A stretch of DNA of 64,000 nucleotides, taken from positions 310,001 to 374,000 of the forward strand of contig CALSAQ010000003.1 of NCBI GenBank assembly GCA_943372995.1. The letters are read 5' to 3'. The stretch is from CAJBVG01 sp943372995. Lineage in GTDB: Bacteria > Bacteroidota > Bacteroidia > Sphingobacteriales > Sphingobacteriaceae. The notes beneath the pieces were generated by a model that did no database searches, was not told the DNA's origin, and saw only the letters and a program-made list of their open reading frames with translations. Below are positions 51,719-61,059 of the stretch, piece after piece (within the stretch, counting starts at the first letter, position 1; every line of letters starts with the position of its first letter). A program made the position numbers and the translations under genes.

Positions 51719-54508
51719 TTAAAGCAAAGGGAGATTATATGAAAATCCTACACTAATTGTAGTCCCAAATTTCATCGTACTGATGATACGGTCTGAACTT
51801 TCATTATACGCTTTATTATTATCTAAGTTTTGATAGAATACTTGACTTTGGTTAAAAATATCAGATACATTTAACTTGATTTCAGCTTTTCTTTTCATCA
51901 CTCTTCTCGAAAGCTGAATATCCATTACGTTTCTAGAATTCTCATAGATATCAGGATATCCTTGGAAACCTACAGAATAAATACGCTGACCTACTCTATT
52001 ATAAAGTAAACTAGCTGCATATAATCCATCTTTAGAATTATATTGTAAACCTCCATTTAATAAATATGGTGACTGACCTTGTAATGCTCTTTCTATATTT
52101 CCTTGATTAGTTAAATATACTTTAGAATACATTAACGAAGCATTAGTATAAAAAGTGATTTGCTCGAATACATCAGAGAAATCTATAAATCCTAATTTTT
52201 TACGAAACTCTAACTCCAATCCGTATGTGTTCGCTTTATCAGCGTTATCAAACGACAATCTTCTCAAATCAGCGTTTGAACTTGAATTCACAATTTGCTC
52301 GATTGGGTTTTGAAATTGTTTATAAAAAACGGTGAAAGTTATCGCTTCTCCTGCACTTGGGTAATATTCTATACGCGAATCCACATTATAATTCTCACTT
52401 CTTTTTAAATTAGGATTACCTATTAATGAGGTCCCAGTAATGAAATCGTAGAACTCAAATGGCGCTAATTCTCTGAATTCCGGACGAGATACTGTTTTAG
52501 AAGCCGAGAATCTATAATTTGTTTTTTCAGTAATTTCATAGGTAAAATTCATTGAAGGTAAAATATCTACATAAGTATTATTCGATTCTACCTTAGTTGA
52601 GGTTGCATCTTGCGCATCAATATTCTGATTGAACATTTCCATACGAACACCAACATTTAATTTTACTCTTGTTTTGTATTGTTGGTCTAACATTAGATAA
52701 GCTGCATTCAACATCGATGTTGCATAATATTTATCACTATTATTAGTGAACTCACTCAACACAAATCCAGTTGTTGAAATATTCTCTTCTGCAAAGATTT
52801 GATCTTTAGGTAATGTTAACAAGCTATCGCTACTTGTGAAACTCGCTTTAGTATAGTTAAATATACGTGCACTAAAGTTTCTCTGTTTCATCAAATTCAA
52901 TACTCCCATTTTTAATGAACCTTTTTGATCCATTAATTTATATGGTAACGACACCGAAACATTTCCACCAAAATTACTTTCTCTCATATCTGAGAAGAAT
53001 CTACGTGAATTCCTATCAACCAATGTATATTCAGCATCGGTTTGATCAATTGGTCTATTATAAAATATCGTTCTTAAATCAGGTTGACTACTAGCAATAT
53101 TTGCATAATTCAAATTCCAATTTAATTTCGCATCATTTTCTGAAATTGAATGACTTCCTTCTAATTGAGAGTTTAATAAACTTTTTTGAGTAAGCTCGTT
53201 AGAATTAAATTTAATGCTTACTAAGTTATTTATATTATTACCAGATCTATCTAAATAATTCTCATCGAAAGTTCTGTTATAAATATTTTTAAATGAAAAT
53301 CTGTTTTTACCACTTACATAGGTAAAATTAGCTAAAGCACCTACGTTTGTTGTAAACTTATATTGTGTATTGTCGTAAGAATATACAGCATTAGGACCGT
53401 CATAGTCTAAGCGCTGCGAAGGATTGATACGTTGATCGTTACGATAGGTAATCGATGTGATTGACCCAAATGAACTTTCATTTTTCATCGATTTTTTATT
53501 CCCAAAAGTTACCTGATAACTTTGACTAGGTAAAGCAACCGAGTTTTTTTCTACGTACGAATTATTCAATGTTTTTGTAGCTGCAATTTGATTCGCTAGG
53601 CCTGCACTAGCATATTTTTGTCGACTACTTGGAAACGACTCCGATAAATTTCTATCACCATTTGAAAAGCCGAAATAATCACTTGTTGAATGTCCGTTCG
53701 AAATAAATTTCTTAAATGTTGATTGAGAGTTGAATCCTATAGAGGTTGAAAAATCGATGAAGTTTTCTTCAGGGATATCTTTGGTTACTACTTGAATTAC
53801 TCCACCTGCAAAATCTGCAGGTAAATTAGCTGAAGCTGTTTTATTAATTGTAATTCTATCAATTAAATTAGAAGGAATAATATCGAATGAAAATGCTTTT
53901 TTATCAGGCTCAGAACTTGGTAGCATCGCATTATTAATGGTTGCTGTGTTGTACCTGTCAGCAAGCCCTCTAATCACCACGAATTTATTATCCTGGATAG
54001 ATGTTCCACTTACTCTTTTTAATACGTCTGAAGTATTTTTATCAGGAGATTTTTTTATTAAATCAGAAGATATACCATCGGAAATAGAAATGTTATTTTT
54101 TTGAATGGTATACATCGCTCCTAAGCTTTCTTTTTTGAAGCTTGAGGTAACTACTACTTCTTGCAAAGCAACACCACTTTCGGCCATCGACATATTTAAT
54201 GTCGTTACTTTTCCAGCATTAACTGTAATCCCTTCAATCACTTTAGTTTCATACGATACATATTTAAACACTAGCTTGTAAGTGCCAGGATTTAAATTAT
54301 TCAGCTCATATACACCATCGAAATTGGTTTGGGTACCAATAGTAGTTCCTTCGATTAACACTACTGAGCCTATTAATGGCTCATTATTGTTCTTATCGAA
54401 TATTTTTCCCGAAATTTTTCCTTTCGAAGAATTCTCATTTCCAGCCTGTGCGAACGCTACCTGTATAATCACAAATAGGGTTAACAAAGAAAATTTAATA
54501 CGTTTCAC
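51719..54508 (-). CDS. TonB-dependent receptor, copy 1 of a duplicated pair
   Basis: 929 residues. Signal peptide about 1-20 (ending AFAQAG). The domain order is the same as in copy 2: carboxypeptidase-regulatory-like domain (KISGKIFDKNNNEPLIGSVV), plug (SDLIKKSPDKNTSDVLKRVSG, FVVIRGLADRYNTATINNAM), barrel with SKTVSRPEFRELAPFEFYDF and a C-terminal strand ISVGFSYNLPLL. The carboxypeptidase-like and plug regions are very similar to copy 2, while the barrel extracellular parts differ, as expected when two receptors diverge in ligand. It is first in the order receptor-lipoprotein-receptor-surface protein and has a good promoter upstream. Confidence 0.93.
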   Translation of the reverse strand: MKRIKFSLLTLFVIIQVAFAQAGNENSSKGKISGKIFDKNNNEPLIGSVVLIEGTTIGTQTNFDGVYELNNLNPGTYKLVFKYVSYETKVIEGITVNAGKVTTLNMSMAESGVALQEVVVTSSFKKESLGAMYTIQKNNISISDGISSDLIKKSPDKNTSDVLKRVSGTSIQDNKFVVIRGLADRYNTATINNAMLPSSEPDKKAFSFDIIPSNLIDRITINKTASANLPADFAGGVIQVVTKDIPEENFIDFSTSIGFNSQSTFKKFISNGHSTSDYFGFSNGDRNLSESFPSSRQKYASAGLANQIAATKTLNNSYVEKNSVALPSQSYQVTFGNKKSMKNESSFGSITSITYRNDQRINPSQRLDYDGPNAVYSYDNTQYKFTTNVGALANFTYVSGKNRFSFKNIYNRTFDENYLDRSGNNINNLVSIKFNSNELTQKSLLNSQLEGSHSISENDAKLNWNLNYANIASSQPDLRTIFYNRPIDQTDAEYTLVDRNSRRFFSDMRESNFGGNVSVSLPYKLMDQKGSLKMGVLNLMKQRNFSARIFNYTKASFTSSDSLLTLPKDQIFAEENISTTGFVLSEFTNNSDKYYATSMLNAAYLMLDQQYKTRVKLNVGVRMEMFNQNIDAQDATSTKVESNNTYVDILPSMNFTYEITEKTNYRFSASKTVSRPEFRELAPFEFYDFITGTSLIGNPNLKRSENYNVDSRIEYYPSAGEAITFTVFYKQFQNPIEQIVNSSSNADLRRLSFDNADKANTYGLELEFRKKLGFIDFSDVFEQITFYTNASLMYSKVYLTNQGNIERALQGQSPYLLNGGLQYNSKDGLYAASLLYNRVGQRIYSVGFQGYPDIYENSRNVMDIQLSRRVMKRKAEIKLNVSDIFNQSQVFYQNLDNNKAYNESSDRIISTMKFGTTISVGFSYNLPLL

Positions 54509-54529
54509 CTTTTAAATAAATTGTTTAGG

Positions 54530-54557
54530 CAAAGGTATTTCGGGTATATTAATTCAA
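54530..54557 (-). promoter_or_regulatory. Bacteroidota-type promoter of the receptor cluster
   Basis: On the minus strand TTG (54555-54557), a 17-base spacer and TACCTTTG (54530-54537), a perfect TAnnTTTG, 21 bases before the start of receptor copy 1. Confidence 0.7.
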
Positions 54558-54636
54558 TGTTAACGATTGATTAATAAATGATTTCGAGAAAATTAGCTTA
54601 GGGTTAAATAAAAACTCAAGCTATTGAGTCTGAGGG

Positions 54637-55131
54637 CTATTTTTCGGGATTGGATTGGTACGGTAAGCCCATTTTCTTAAACACAAAATGCAATAACCAA
54701 ATCGGACCAATTAACAGAAATTGTACATCTTTTAAGAAAGAAGGTTTTTTACCCTCTACTTTATGTCCTATAAATTGAAATATCCAGGCAACTACAAATA
54801 TAATGGTACAGATTAACCATAGTGGTGTTCCTCCTGCTTGTTCATTGTATTCCAATTGAACAATGATATAAGAAAACACTCCTGTAACTATAATCATCGC
54901 AAATGCTAATATCGGCGATAACTTATAATAATAGTATAATGAGAAAGCGATAACTATAGAAGCCCAGTTGATGTATGGGAATTCTTTCATGAATTCTGGC
55001 ATTGGTATCGCCCATATTAATCCAAGTAAACTAAAAACAATAGATGGAACTGCAATCCAATGAATAAGCTTGTTAGTGCTGTTTTGGTGACTAACGCCAT
55101 ATTCGGTTAAGAGTTGGTCTAGTTTTGTCAT
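54637..55131 (-). CDS. Mpo1-like (DUF962) membrane protein
   Basis: 164 residues with about four membrane helices (26-43, 55-75, 76-95, 105-125). The family histidines are visible: YGVSHQNSTNKLIHWIAVPSI at the N-terminus and FQFIGHKVEGKKPSFLKDV followed by LIGPIWLLHFV near the C-terminus. Yeast Mpo1 is an iron-dependent dioxygenase that shortens 2-hydroxy fatty acids by one carbon (family knowledge). Some Bacteroidota do contain hydroxylated sphingolipids or fatty acids, so a related role is possible but not shown. It lies downstream of rny on the same strand, separated by a word-array hairpin. Confidence 0.85.
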   Translation of the reverse strand: MTKLDQLLTEYGVSHQNSTNKLIHWIAVPSIVFSLLGLIWAIPMPEFMKEFPYINWASIVIAFSLYYYYKLSPILAFAMIIVTGVFSYIIVQLEYNEQAGGTPLWLICTIIFVVAWIFQFIGHKVEGKKPSFLKDVQFLLIGPIWLLHFVFKKMGLPYQSNPEK

Positions 55132-55134
55132 AAT

Positions 55135-55212
55135 ATTGAGTATTGGGTAGTGGGTAGTGAGTATTGAGTTGGGAAAATAAGTTTCTCACTACTCAATACC
55201 CACTACTCATTA
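55135..55212. repeat. 7-bp word-array hairpin after the rny stop
   Basis: Left arm ATTGAGT, ATTGGGT, AGTGGGT, AGTGAGT, ATTGAGT (55135-55169). Right arm CTCACTA, CTCAATA, CCCACTA, CTCATTA (55185-55212), whose last base touches the rny stop at 55213. The arms are inverted and nearly complementary over about 28 bases. Confidence 0.9.
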
Positions 55213-56769
55213 CTATTTAGCAAACGACACAGCCCTTGTCTCTCTAATTACGGTTACTTTAACCTGACCAGGATATGTCATTTCTGTTTGTATTCTTTCT
55301 GCTATATCAAATGATAGTGCTTCAGCTTGTTGGTCGGTAATTTTCTCACTCTCCACAATTACCCTTAGCTCACGACCTGCTTGTATCGCAAATGTTTTTT
55401 CTACTCCTGGGTACGATAAAGCTAAGTCTTCCATTTCTTTTAAACGTTTGATATAACTTTCAACTACCTCACGACGAGCACCGGGGCGAGCACCTGATAT
55501 CGCATCACAAGCTTGAATAATTGGAGACAATATACTTGTCATCTCAATTTCATCATGGTGAGCTCCTATCGCATTACATACTTCTGGATGTTCTTTATAC
55601 TTTTCAGCTAACTGCATACCCAAGATCGCGTGTGGTACTTCAGGATTATCTTCAGATACTTTACCAATATCGTGCAATAAACCAGCTCTTCTAGCCATCT
55701 TCACATTTAAGCCTAACTCTGCCGCCATAATTGCGCAGAAATTAGCCACTTCGCGTGAGTGTTGTAGTAAGTTTTGACCGTATGACGAACGGTACTTCAT
55801 ACGACCAACCATTCTGATAAGTTCAGGATGTAAGCCATGAATACCTAAATCAATTACTGTACGTTCACCAGTTTCTATAATTTCTTCTTCCAGTTGTTTT
55901 TTCGTTTTTGCAACTACTTCTTCAATACGTGCAGGGTGGATACGACCATCAGTTACTAATCTGTGTAACGATAAACGAGCTAACTCTCTACGTACTGGAT
56001 CGAAGCCTGATAAAATAATAGCCTCAGGAGTATCGTCAACAATAATTTCAATTCCTGTTGCCGCTTCTAATGCACGAATGTTACGTCCTTCTCTTCCTAT
56101 AATTCTACCTTTTACTTCATCACTCTCAATATTGAATACTGAAACTGTATTCTCTATTGCAGCTTCCGTTGCCGAACGCTGAATAGTTTGTATTACAATT
56201 TTTTTAGCTTCTTTAGCAGCTGTCATCTTCGCGTCCTCAACGATATCTTTAATCATCGACATCGCATTGGTGCGTGCTTCATCTTTTAAAGCTTCTACTA
56301 ATTGCTGCTTAGCATCCTCAACAGATAAACCTGAGATTTTTTCTAATTGAGTTACTTGTTGTAAATGCAACTGATCAACTTCTGCTTTCTTTTTATCTAA
56401 AAGTTCTATCTGACGATTTAAATTCTGACGAAGAGTATCTAGCTCTTGTTCCTTACGAGTATTGTTCTCGAGCTTTTGACTTAAACTTTGTTCTTTTTGT
56501 TTAAGCGTATTATCTCTTTGGGCAGCTTGTTGATTCTTTTGTTGAATCTCTGCCTCATGCTCTGCCTTTAATTGTAGGAATTTCTCTTTAGCCTCTAATA
56601 ATTTGTTTTTCTTTAATAATTCGGCTTGAGACTCTGATTCCTTAATTATTTTCTCTGCTTTTTCTTTTGCAATCTGCTCATGATTTTGGATTCCTTTTTT
56701 CAGCAGCATTTGTGCCACAATAAATCCTATCACTAGAGCTACGATTCCTGTTACGATCGTTATTACCAT
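55213..56769 (-). CDS. rny: Ribonuclease Y
   Basis: 518 residues. One N-terminal membrane helix (about 3-23), a long coiled coil (about 30-165), a KH domain with GRIIGREGRNIRALEAATGIEIIVDD near 220-245, and an HD phosphodiesterase domain with LLHDIGKVSEDNPEVPHAILG near 365 and the end of the family (GQVKVTVIRETRAVSFAK). It starts RNA decay by endonucleolytic cleavage at the inner membrane. The stop codon is directly followed by a word array. Confidence 0.97.
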   Translation of the reverse strand: MVITIVTGIVALVIGFIVAQMLLKKGIQNHEQIAKEKAEKIIKESESQAELLKKNKLLEAKEKFLQLKAEHEAEIQQKNQQAAQRDNTLKQKEQSLSQKLENNTRKEQELDTLRQNLNRQIELLDKKKAEVDQLHLQQVTQLEKISGLSVEDAKQQLVEALKDEARTNAMSMIKDIVEDAKMTAAKEAKKIVIQTIQRSATEAAIENTVSVFNIESDEVKGRIIGREGRNIRALEAATGIEIIVDDTPEAIILSGFDPVRRELARLSLHRLVTDGRIHPARIEEVVAKTKKQLEEEIIETGERTVIDLGIHGLHPELIRMVGRMKYRSSYGQNLLQHSREVANFCAIMAAELGLNVKMARRAGLLHDIGKVSEDNPEVPHAILGMQLAEKYKEHPEVCNAIGAHHDEIEMTSILSPIIQACDAISGARPGARREVVESYIKRLKEMEDLALSYPGVEKTFAIQAGRELRVIVESEKITDQQAEALSFDIAERIQTEMTYPGQVKVTVIRETRAVSFAK

Positions 56770-56849
56770 TTTAGTTTTTCGTTAAATTAATTATACCATA
56801 TGCGCTATTTATATAGCCGCACAACAGCAAAACAGAGATGGTCAAAATA

Positions 56850-57143
56850 CTATTGCTTAAACAGGTAGTCGCTGAGCTTTTTGTCGATTTGTTCTATCTG
56901 CTGAGAAAAATCTAAGCTCATGTTCTTATGGTTTTTATCCAGATTCAAATGTTCTGTTGCAATTTGTAGTATGCACATGGAAAGCAAATCTTGTTTATCT
57001 CGTACGGCATAGTTCTCCTGGAACTCTTTAATACGGTCGTTAACTAGTTTGGCTGCCTTCCTAACATTCTCCTCATCCTCACTATTTATTTTTAAAGGAT
57101 AAACCCTGTCGGCAATATTAATTTTAATGGAAATTTCTCCCAT
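56850..57143 (-). CDS. zapA: Cell division protein ZapA
   Basis: 97 residues. The ZapA head MGEISIKINIADRVYPLKINSEDEENVRKAAKLVNDRIKEFQ and a coiled-coil tail (about 65-95) are typical. It crosslinks FtsZ filaments at mid-cell. The start lies 25 bases after the coiled-coil gene upstream; rny follows after 80 bases. Confidence 0.88.
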   Translation of the reverse strand: MGEISIKINIADRVYPLKINSEDEENVRKAAKLVNDRIKEFQENYAVRDKQDLLSMCILQIATEHLNLDKNHKNMSLDFSQQIEQIDKKLSDYLFKQ

Positions 57144-57168
57144 CTGGTGTTTTTATAGCTATTGTTAT

Positions 57169-57447
57169 TTACTTGCTCAAAATAGCAATACATTTGTCTA
57201 TTTCTCGCACAAAATCGTTAATTTTCGTCTTAATGTCAAGTGTCTTCTCATTGGTTACTGCCACACTTTTCGCCAATTTCAGTATTCTATGCTTCTCTTC
57301 CAAGTCTTTAAGCTCCGATGAGATTTCCGAAAATTTCTTTCTTAATTGTTCATTATCCCCTAATAAGAGCTCATTCTGCTCCTTCAATGCATCGCAATAC
57401 TCCATGAGCATTTCTACCTTTTTCTCTATCGTAGCTAGGGTCTTCAA
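57169..57447 (-). CDS. Small coiled-coil protein before zapA
   Basis: 92 residues, almost wholly helical. A heptad-rich coiled coil (about 5-60: KKVEMLMEYCDALKEQNELLLGDNEQLRKKFSEISSELKDL) is followed by a second short helix. Its position directly before zapA and after pheT is often kept in Bacteroidota (from memory), which suggests a partner of ZapA comparable to ZapB. No sequence homology to ZapB is claimed. It starts one base after the pheT stop. Confidence 0.6.
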   Translation of the reverse strand: MKTLATIEKKVEMLMEYCDALKEQNELLLGDNEQLRKKFSEISSELKDLEEKHRILKLAKSVAVTNEKTLDIKTKINDFVREIDKCIAILSK

Positions 57448-57448
57448 T

Positions 57449-59851
57449 TTATTGTCTTCTTATTTCAGCTCCTACTTCTTTTTCAAATGAGGCAATCAAT
57501 TTATCCATTACCCCGTCAATAACCTGATCTTGTAGTGTTTTTTCTTCATCCATCAAGATAAAACTCAAGGCATAAGATTTCTTACCTGCCGGCAATTTAT
57601 CTCCTTCATACACATCAAAAATGTCGATATTCTTTAATAAGCGCTGTTCAGCTTGATTAGCAATCTTTTTCAATTGCTCAAAACTCACTTCCTTATTAAT
57701 CAACATCGATAAATCTCTTCTTACTGCTGGATATTTTGGCGCTCCCTTATACTCTCTCTTTCTTTTCATCACATTGGCCATCAATGCATCCATGTTAATG
57801 TCTGCAAAAAACACCTCTTGAGCGATATCAAATTGCTTCAATATCTTTTTATTAATGGAAGATACCTTAATTATTTCTGTTTTACCTAATAAATAAACAA
57901 ATCCCTCTCCACTATTCTCTTTTAATGCTTGGGTTTTAATTCCTGTCAAGCCTACTCTGACTAATACCTGATCGACAATTGTTTTAAGGTTAAAGATTGT
58001 ATTCTTAACTGCCTTATCCGACCAATGTTCTGCATGTGTTAACCCAGTTAAAAATAAACTCAAATGTGCATTTTCATAATAACCGGTCGACGATTTATGA
58101 TAGGTACTTCCCCATTCATACAATTTCAAATCGCTAGCTCTTCTATTGATGTTGTATGATATCGCTTCTAAACCTGAACTCAACATCTGATTTCTTAATA
58201 CATTAAGTTCAATACTTAAAGGATTAAGAATTTCAACTTGGTTGCTCGGATCTGCTATTTCGTTGTTTTTTGCTGATGTTAATGAATTCGACATCATTTC
58301 CTGAAAACCTAAAGAGCTTAAGAATTCTGATAAGATTTCTTTCACTCGATCTTCATCGGGTTTTGTTGTAAACGATAAAGATGATTTCAAATGCATCGGC
58401 ATGTCGATATTATTCAAGCCGTAAATTCGTAATATCTCTTCAACAATATCACAAGGCCTGGTAACATCTACTTTTGATAATGGTACTTTTAATTTTACCG
58501 AGTCTGGTTTTTCTTCCAACAACTTTATCCCTAAGCCCGATAAAATATCTAACATCTCTTTAGGTTCTATCTCTTTACCTATAAGTTTTTGAGCATAATC
58601 GTATTTTAAAACTATTTCAGCAGGCTGAATTGGATTTGGGTAGTAATCGCTAATACACGCCTCTGCACTTCCTCCTGCCTCAGCTAACACTAACTCCACT
58701 GCTTCAGAAATTGCCATTAAACACATATCAGGATCAGTACCTCTCTCAAATCTAAATGAGGCATCTGTTTTTAAATCATGCGCCTTAGAAGATTTACGTA
58801 CCAATGCTGAGTTAAAATAAGCACTCTCCAAAAATATATTGGTAGTCGACATGCTTACTGAAGTACTCATACCCCCCATTGTGCCTGCAATACCTATCAC
58901 TCCAGATTCGTCGGCTATAACCAACTCTCCGCCTAACATCTCACGATCGGTACCATCAAGAGTTTGTAGCTTTTCTTTTGCTAAGGCTCTTCGTACTATA
59001 ATTTTCGATCCTTTGATTTTATCTGCATCATAGGCATGCATCGGTTGACCCAAGCCATGGCAGATATAATTTGTGATGTCAACTATATTATTTATTGATT
59101 TTAATCCTATGGATTGCAATTTAGTTTTCAACCATGCGGGCGATTCCTTAACCTGAACTCCAGAAATAGAAATCCCTGTAAATCTTGGACAATCGTCGTT
59201 CGATTGCACTTCAATTTGCATGTTTCCTTTTTCGTGCACAGGAAGCATTTTATGCTCTGTTCTCTTAATGGATGTTTTATAGATGGCTGCTAAATCTCTG
59301 GCAACCCCTAAATGAGAAGCTGCATCTGCACGGTTGGGTGTTAGTCCGATTTCGAATATGGTATCCGATTCTAATTTAAAGTATTCTTTAACAGGCAAAC
59401 CGATAGGCGCATCGTTAGGAAGTACTTTTATTCCATCGTGCGATTTTCCTAAACCTATTTCATCCTCGGCACAAATCATTCCTTCGGATAATTCAGATCT
59501 TATTTTCGATTTATTTATTTTGAACGGCTCTCCCTCTAAAGGGTGTACTGTTGTACCAACTGTGGCAACAATCACTTTCTGACCAACAGCAACATTAGGA
59601 GCACCGCAAACAATCTGCAGTAAATCATCTGCACCTACATCTACTTTTGTTATGCGCAAACGATCGGCATTAGGATGCTGCCAACATTCTTTAACTTCAG
59701 CAATTACTAAACCCTCTAATCCACCTTTTATCGATTCCACTAATTCTGTTGATTCTACTTCTAATCCTACAGATGTTAATGCATCACCTATTTCCTGGGT
59801 ATTATCATTAAGATCAATATATTCTCTTAGCCACTTATACGAAATCTTCAT
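57449..59851 (-). CDS. pheT: Phenylalanyl-tRNA synthetase beta subunit
   Basis: 800 residues. The N-terminal OB-type tRNA-binding domain (VIAEVKECWQHPNADRLRITKV, near 49-70), the B3/B4 editing region (about 200-390), B5 (EPKEMLDILSGLGIK), the catalytic-like core and the C-terminal anticodon-binding domain (YKGAPKYPAVRRDLSMLI near 705) are all present. With PheS, not in the window, it charges tRNA-Phe. The ATG at 59851 gives the family start MKISYKWLREYI. A TACTTTTG (59869-59876) upstream is a possible -7 element without a good -33. Confidence 0.98.
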   Translation of the reverse strand: MKISYKWLREYIDLNDNTQEIGDALTSVGLEVESTELVESIKGGLEGLVIAEVKECWQHPNADRLRITKVDVGADDLLQIVCGAPNVAVGQKVIVATVGTTVHPLEGEPFKINKSKIRSELSEGMICAEDEIGLGKSHDGIKVLPNDAPIGLPVKEYFKLESDTIFEIGLTPNRADAASHLGVARDLAAIYKTSIKRTEHKMLPVHEKGNMQIEVQSNDDCPRFTGISISGVQVKESPAWLKTKLQSIGLKSINNIVDITNYICHGLGQPMHAYDADKIKGSKIIVRRALAKEKLQTLDGTDREMLGGELVIADESGVIGIAGTMGGMSTSVSMSTTNIFLESAYFNSALVRKSSKAHDLKTDASFRFERGTDPDMCLMAISEAVELVLAEAGGSAEACISDYYPNPIQPAEIVLKYDYAQKLIGKEIEPKEMLDILSGLGIKLLEEKPDSVKLKVPLSKVDVTRPCDIVEEILRIYGLNNIDMPMHLKSSLSFTTKPDEDRVKEILSEFLSSLGFQEMMSNSLTSAKNNEIADPSNQVEILNPLSIELNVLRNQMLSSGLEAISYNINRRASDLKLYEWGSTYHKSSTGYYENAHLSLFLTGLTHAEHWSDKAVKNTIFNLKTIVDQVLVRVGLTGIKTQALKENSGEGFVYLLGKTEIIKVSSINKKILKQFDIAQEVFFADINMDALMANVMKRKREYKGAPKYPAVRRDLSMLINKEVSFEQLKKIANQAEQRLLKNIDIFDVYEGDKLPAGKKSYALSFILMDEEKTLQDQVIDGVMDKLIASFEKEVGAEIRRQ

Positions 59852-59917
59852 TTACAAAAACCTTTTCACAAAAGTAAGAAAAAAAGCACAATGGATTAGC
59901 ACCTTATGCTATATCTA

Positions 59918-60619
59918 TTAAAGCATCCCTTCATCACAGAAACTCAAGTATTTATTCTCGTAAATAATTAAATGGTCTAACAACTTAATATCCATCAACA
60001 TTGCAGCATCGTTAAATTTTCTGGTTAATAAAATATCTTCTGTACTGGCAATCAAATTTCCGGAGGGATGATTATGGCAAAGTATGATACCACTAGCTAG
60101 GCATTCGATGGCCGACTTCAGGATCAAACGCACATCAACAACGGTTCCATTAATACCACCCTTGCTCATGCATTTTTTCTGAATAATGAAATTACCTCTG
60201 TTTAAATAGATTACCCAGAATTCCTCGTGTGTAAGGTCTGCAAAATGCTCCCTCATTAACTGATGGATCTGTTCGCTACCTTGTATTTTAGTTAATTCGG
60301 GACGATTAATTTCTTTACGGCGTTGACCAAGCTCCATGCAAGCAGATATCATAATTGCCTTTACATCACCTATCCCTTTGTGCTGCTTTAGTTCGGATAA
60401 ACTCAGTTTCGAGAGCTTGTTTAACTCCGAATCCACGCTTTTAAGTAATTTTTGGGAAATACTCAAGGCGTCTTCATTTGGGGTTCCACTCCCGATAATG
60501 ATGGCTAATAATTCCGCATCACTTAAACTTTGCCTTCCAAGTCTTTTTAATTTCTCTCTTGGCTTATCAGATTCTGACCAATGCTTGATGGTCAATTTAT
60601 CACCTACTACTTCCTTCAC
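59918..60619 (-). CDS. radC: RadC-family JAB-domain protein
   Basis: 233 residues. An N-terminal helix-hairpin-helix part (LKRLGRQSLSDAELLAIIIGSGT; LSELKQHKGIGDVKAIMISA) and a JAB/MPN+ metalloprotease-like domain with IILCHNHPSGNLIASTEDI, which gives the His-x-His and Asp metal site. The name RadC is historical and the function of the family is still unsettled. The complete metal site suggests it is active. It lies between rpsT and pheT on the minus strand. Confidence 0.9.
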   Translation of the reverse strand: MKEVVGDKLTIKHWSESDKPREKLKRLGRQSLSDAELLAIIIGSGTPNEDALSISQKLLKSVDSELNKLSKLSLSELKQHKGIGDVKAIMISACMELGQRRKEINRPELTKIQGSEQIHQLMREHFADLTHEEFWVIYLNRGNFIIQKKCMSKGGINGTVVDVRLILKSAIECLASGIILCHNHPSGNLIASTEDILLTRKFNDAAMLMDIKLLDHLIIYENKYLSFCDEGML

Positions 60620-60640
60620 GAAAGTAAAATACGCTTAAAT

Positions 60641-60678
60641 AAAAAAATCCTGCAACTGTAAAGATGCAGGATTTTTTA
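60641..60678 (-). terminator. Terminator after rpsT
   Basis: Stem AAAAAATCCTGCA with TGCAGGATTTTTT around a 10-base loop, usable on both strands; on the minus strand it ends the rpsT message 28 bases after its stop. Confidence 0.9.
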
Positions 60679-60705
60679 TCAGCAGAATATGTTACAACTA
60701 AGCGA

Positions 60706-60960
60706 CTAGCTTAATGAATTAACGTATTTTGTTAATTTAGACTTGTTGTTAGCTGCTTTATTTCTGTGAATAACATTCTTTTTAGCTAAACGATCAATCA
60801 TCGAAACTACTTTTTTCAATAGTTCAGATGCTTCTGATTTAGAACTAGTTGTACGCAATTTTTTAACTGCATTACGTGTAGTTTTAGCTTGATATCTGTT
60901 TCTCAAACGTTTTGTAGCGTTTGCTCTAATTCTCTTAATTGCTGATTTATGATTTGCCAT
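60706..60960 (-). CDS. rpsT: Ribosomal protein bS20
   Basis: 84 residues, highly basic. ANHKSAIKRIRANATKRLRNRYQAKTTRNAVKKL and the later AKKNVIHRNKAANNKSKLTKYVNSL are the bS20 signature. It binds 16S rRNA early in 30S assembly. A perfect promoter lies 24 bases upstream and a terminator follows, so it is a single-gene unit. Confidence 0.97.
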   Translation of the reverse strand: MANHKSAIKRIRANATKRLRNRYQAKTTRNAVKKLRTTSSKSEASELLKKVVSMIDRLAKKNVIHRNKAANNKSKLTKYVNSLS

Positions 60961-60983
60961 TGCTTATTATTTCAAAAGGACTG

Positions 60984-61013
60984 CAAATATACGGTCAGAT
61001 TTCTAATTTCCAA
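60984..61013 (-). promoter_or_regulatory. Bacteroidota-type promoter of rpsT
   Basis: TTG (61011-61013, minus strand), a 19-base spacer and TATATTTG (60984-60991). The surrounding ACTGCAAAT sequence is shared with the rpsU and tRNA-tuf promoters. Confidence 0.8.
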
Positions 61014-61059
61014 AGTATAAATTCAAAAAGAAGAAAATATCTTATCTTTAGCCCTAATT

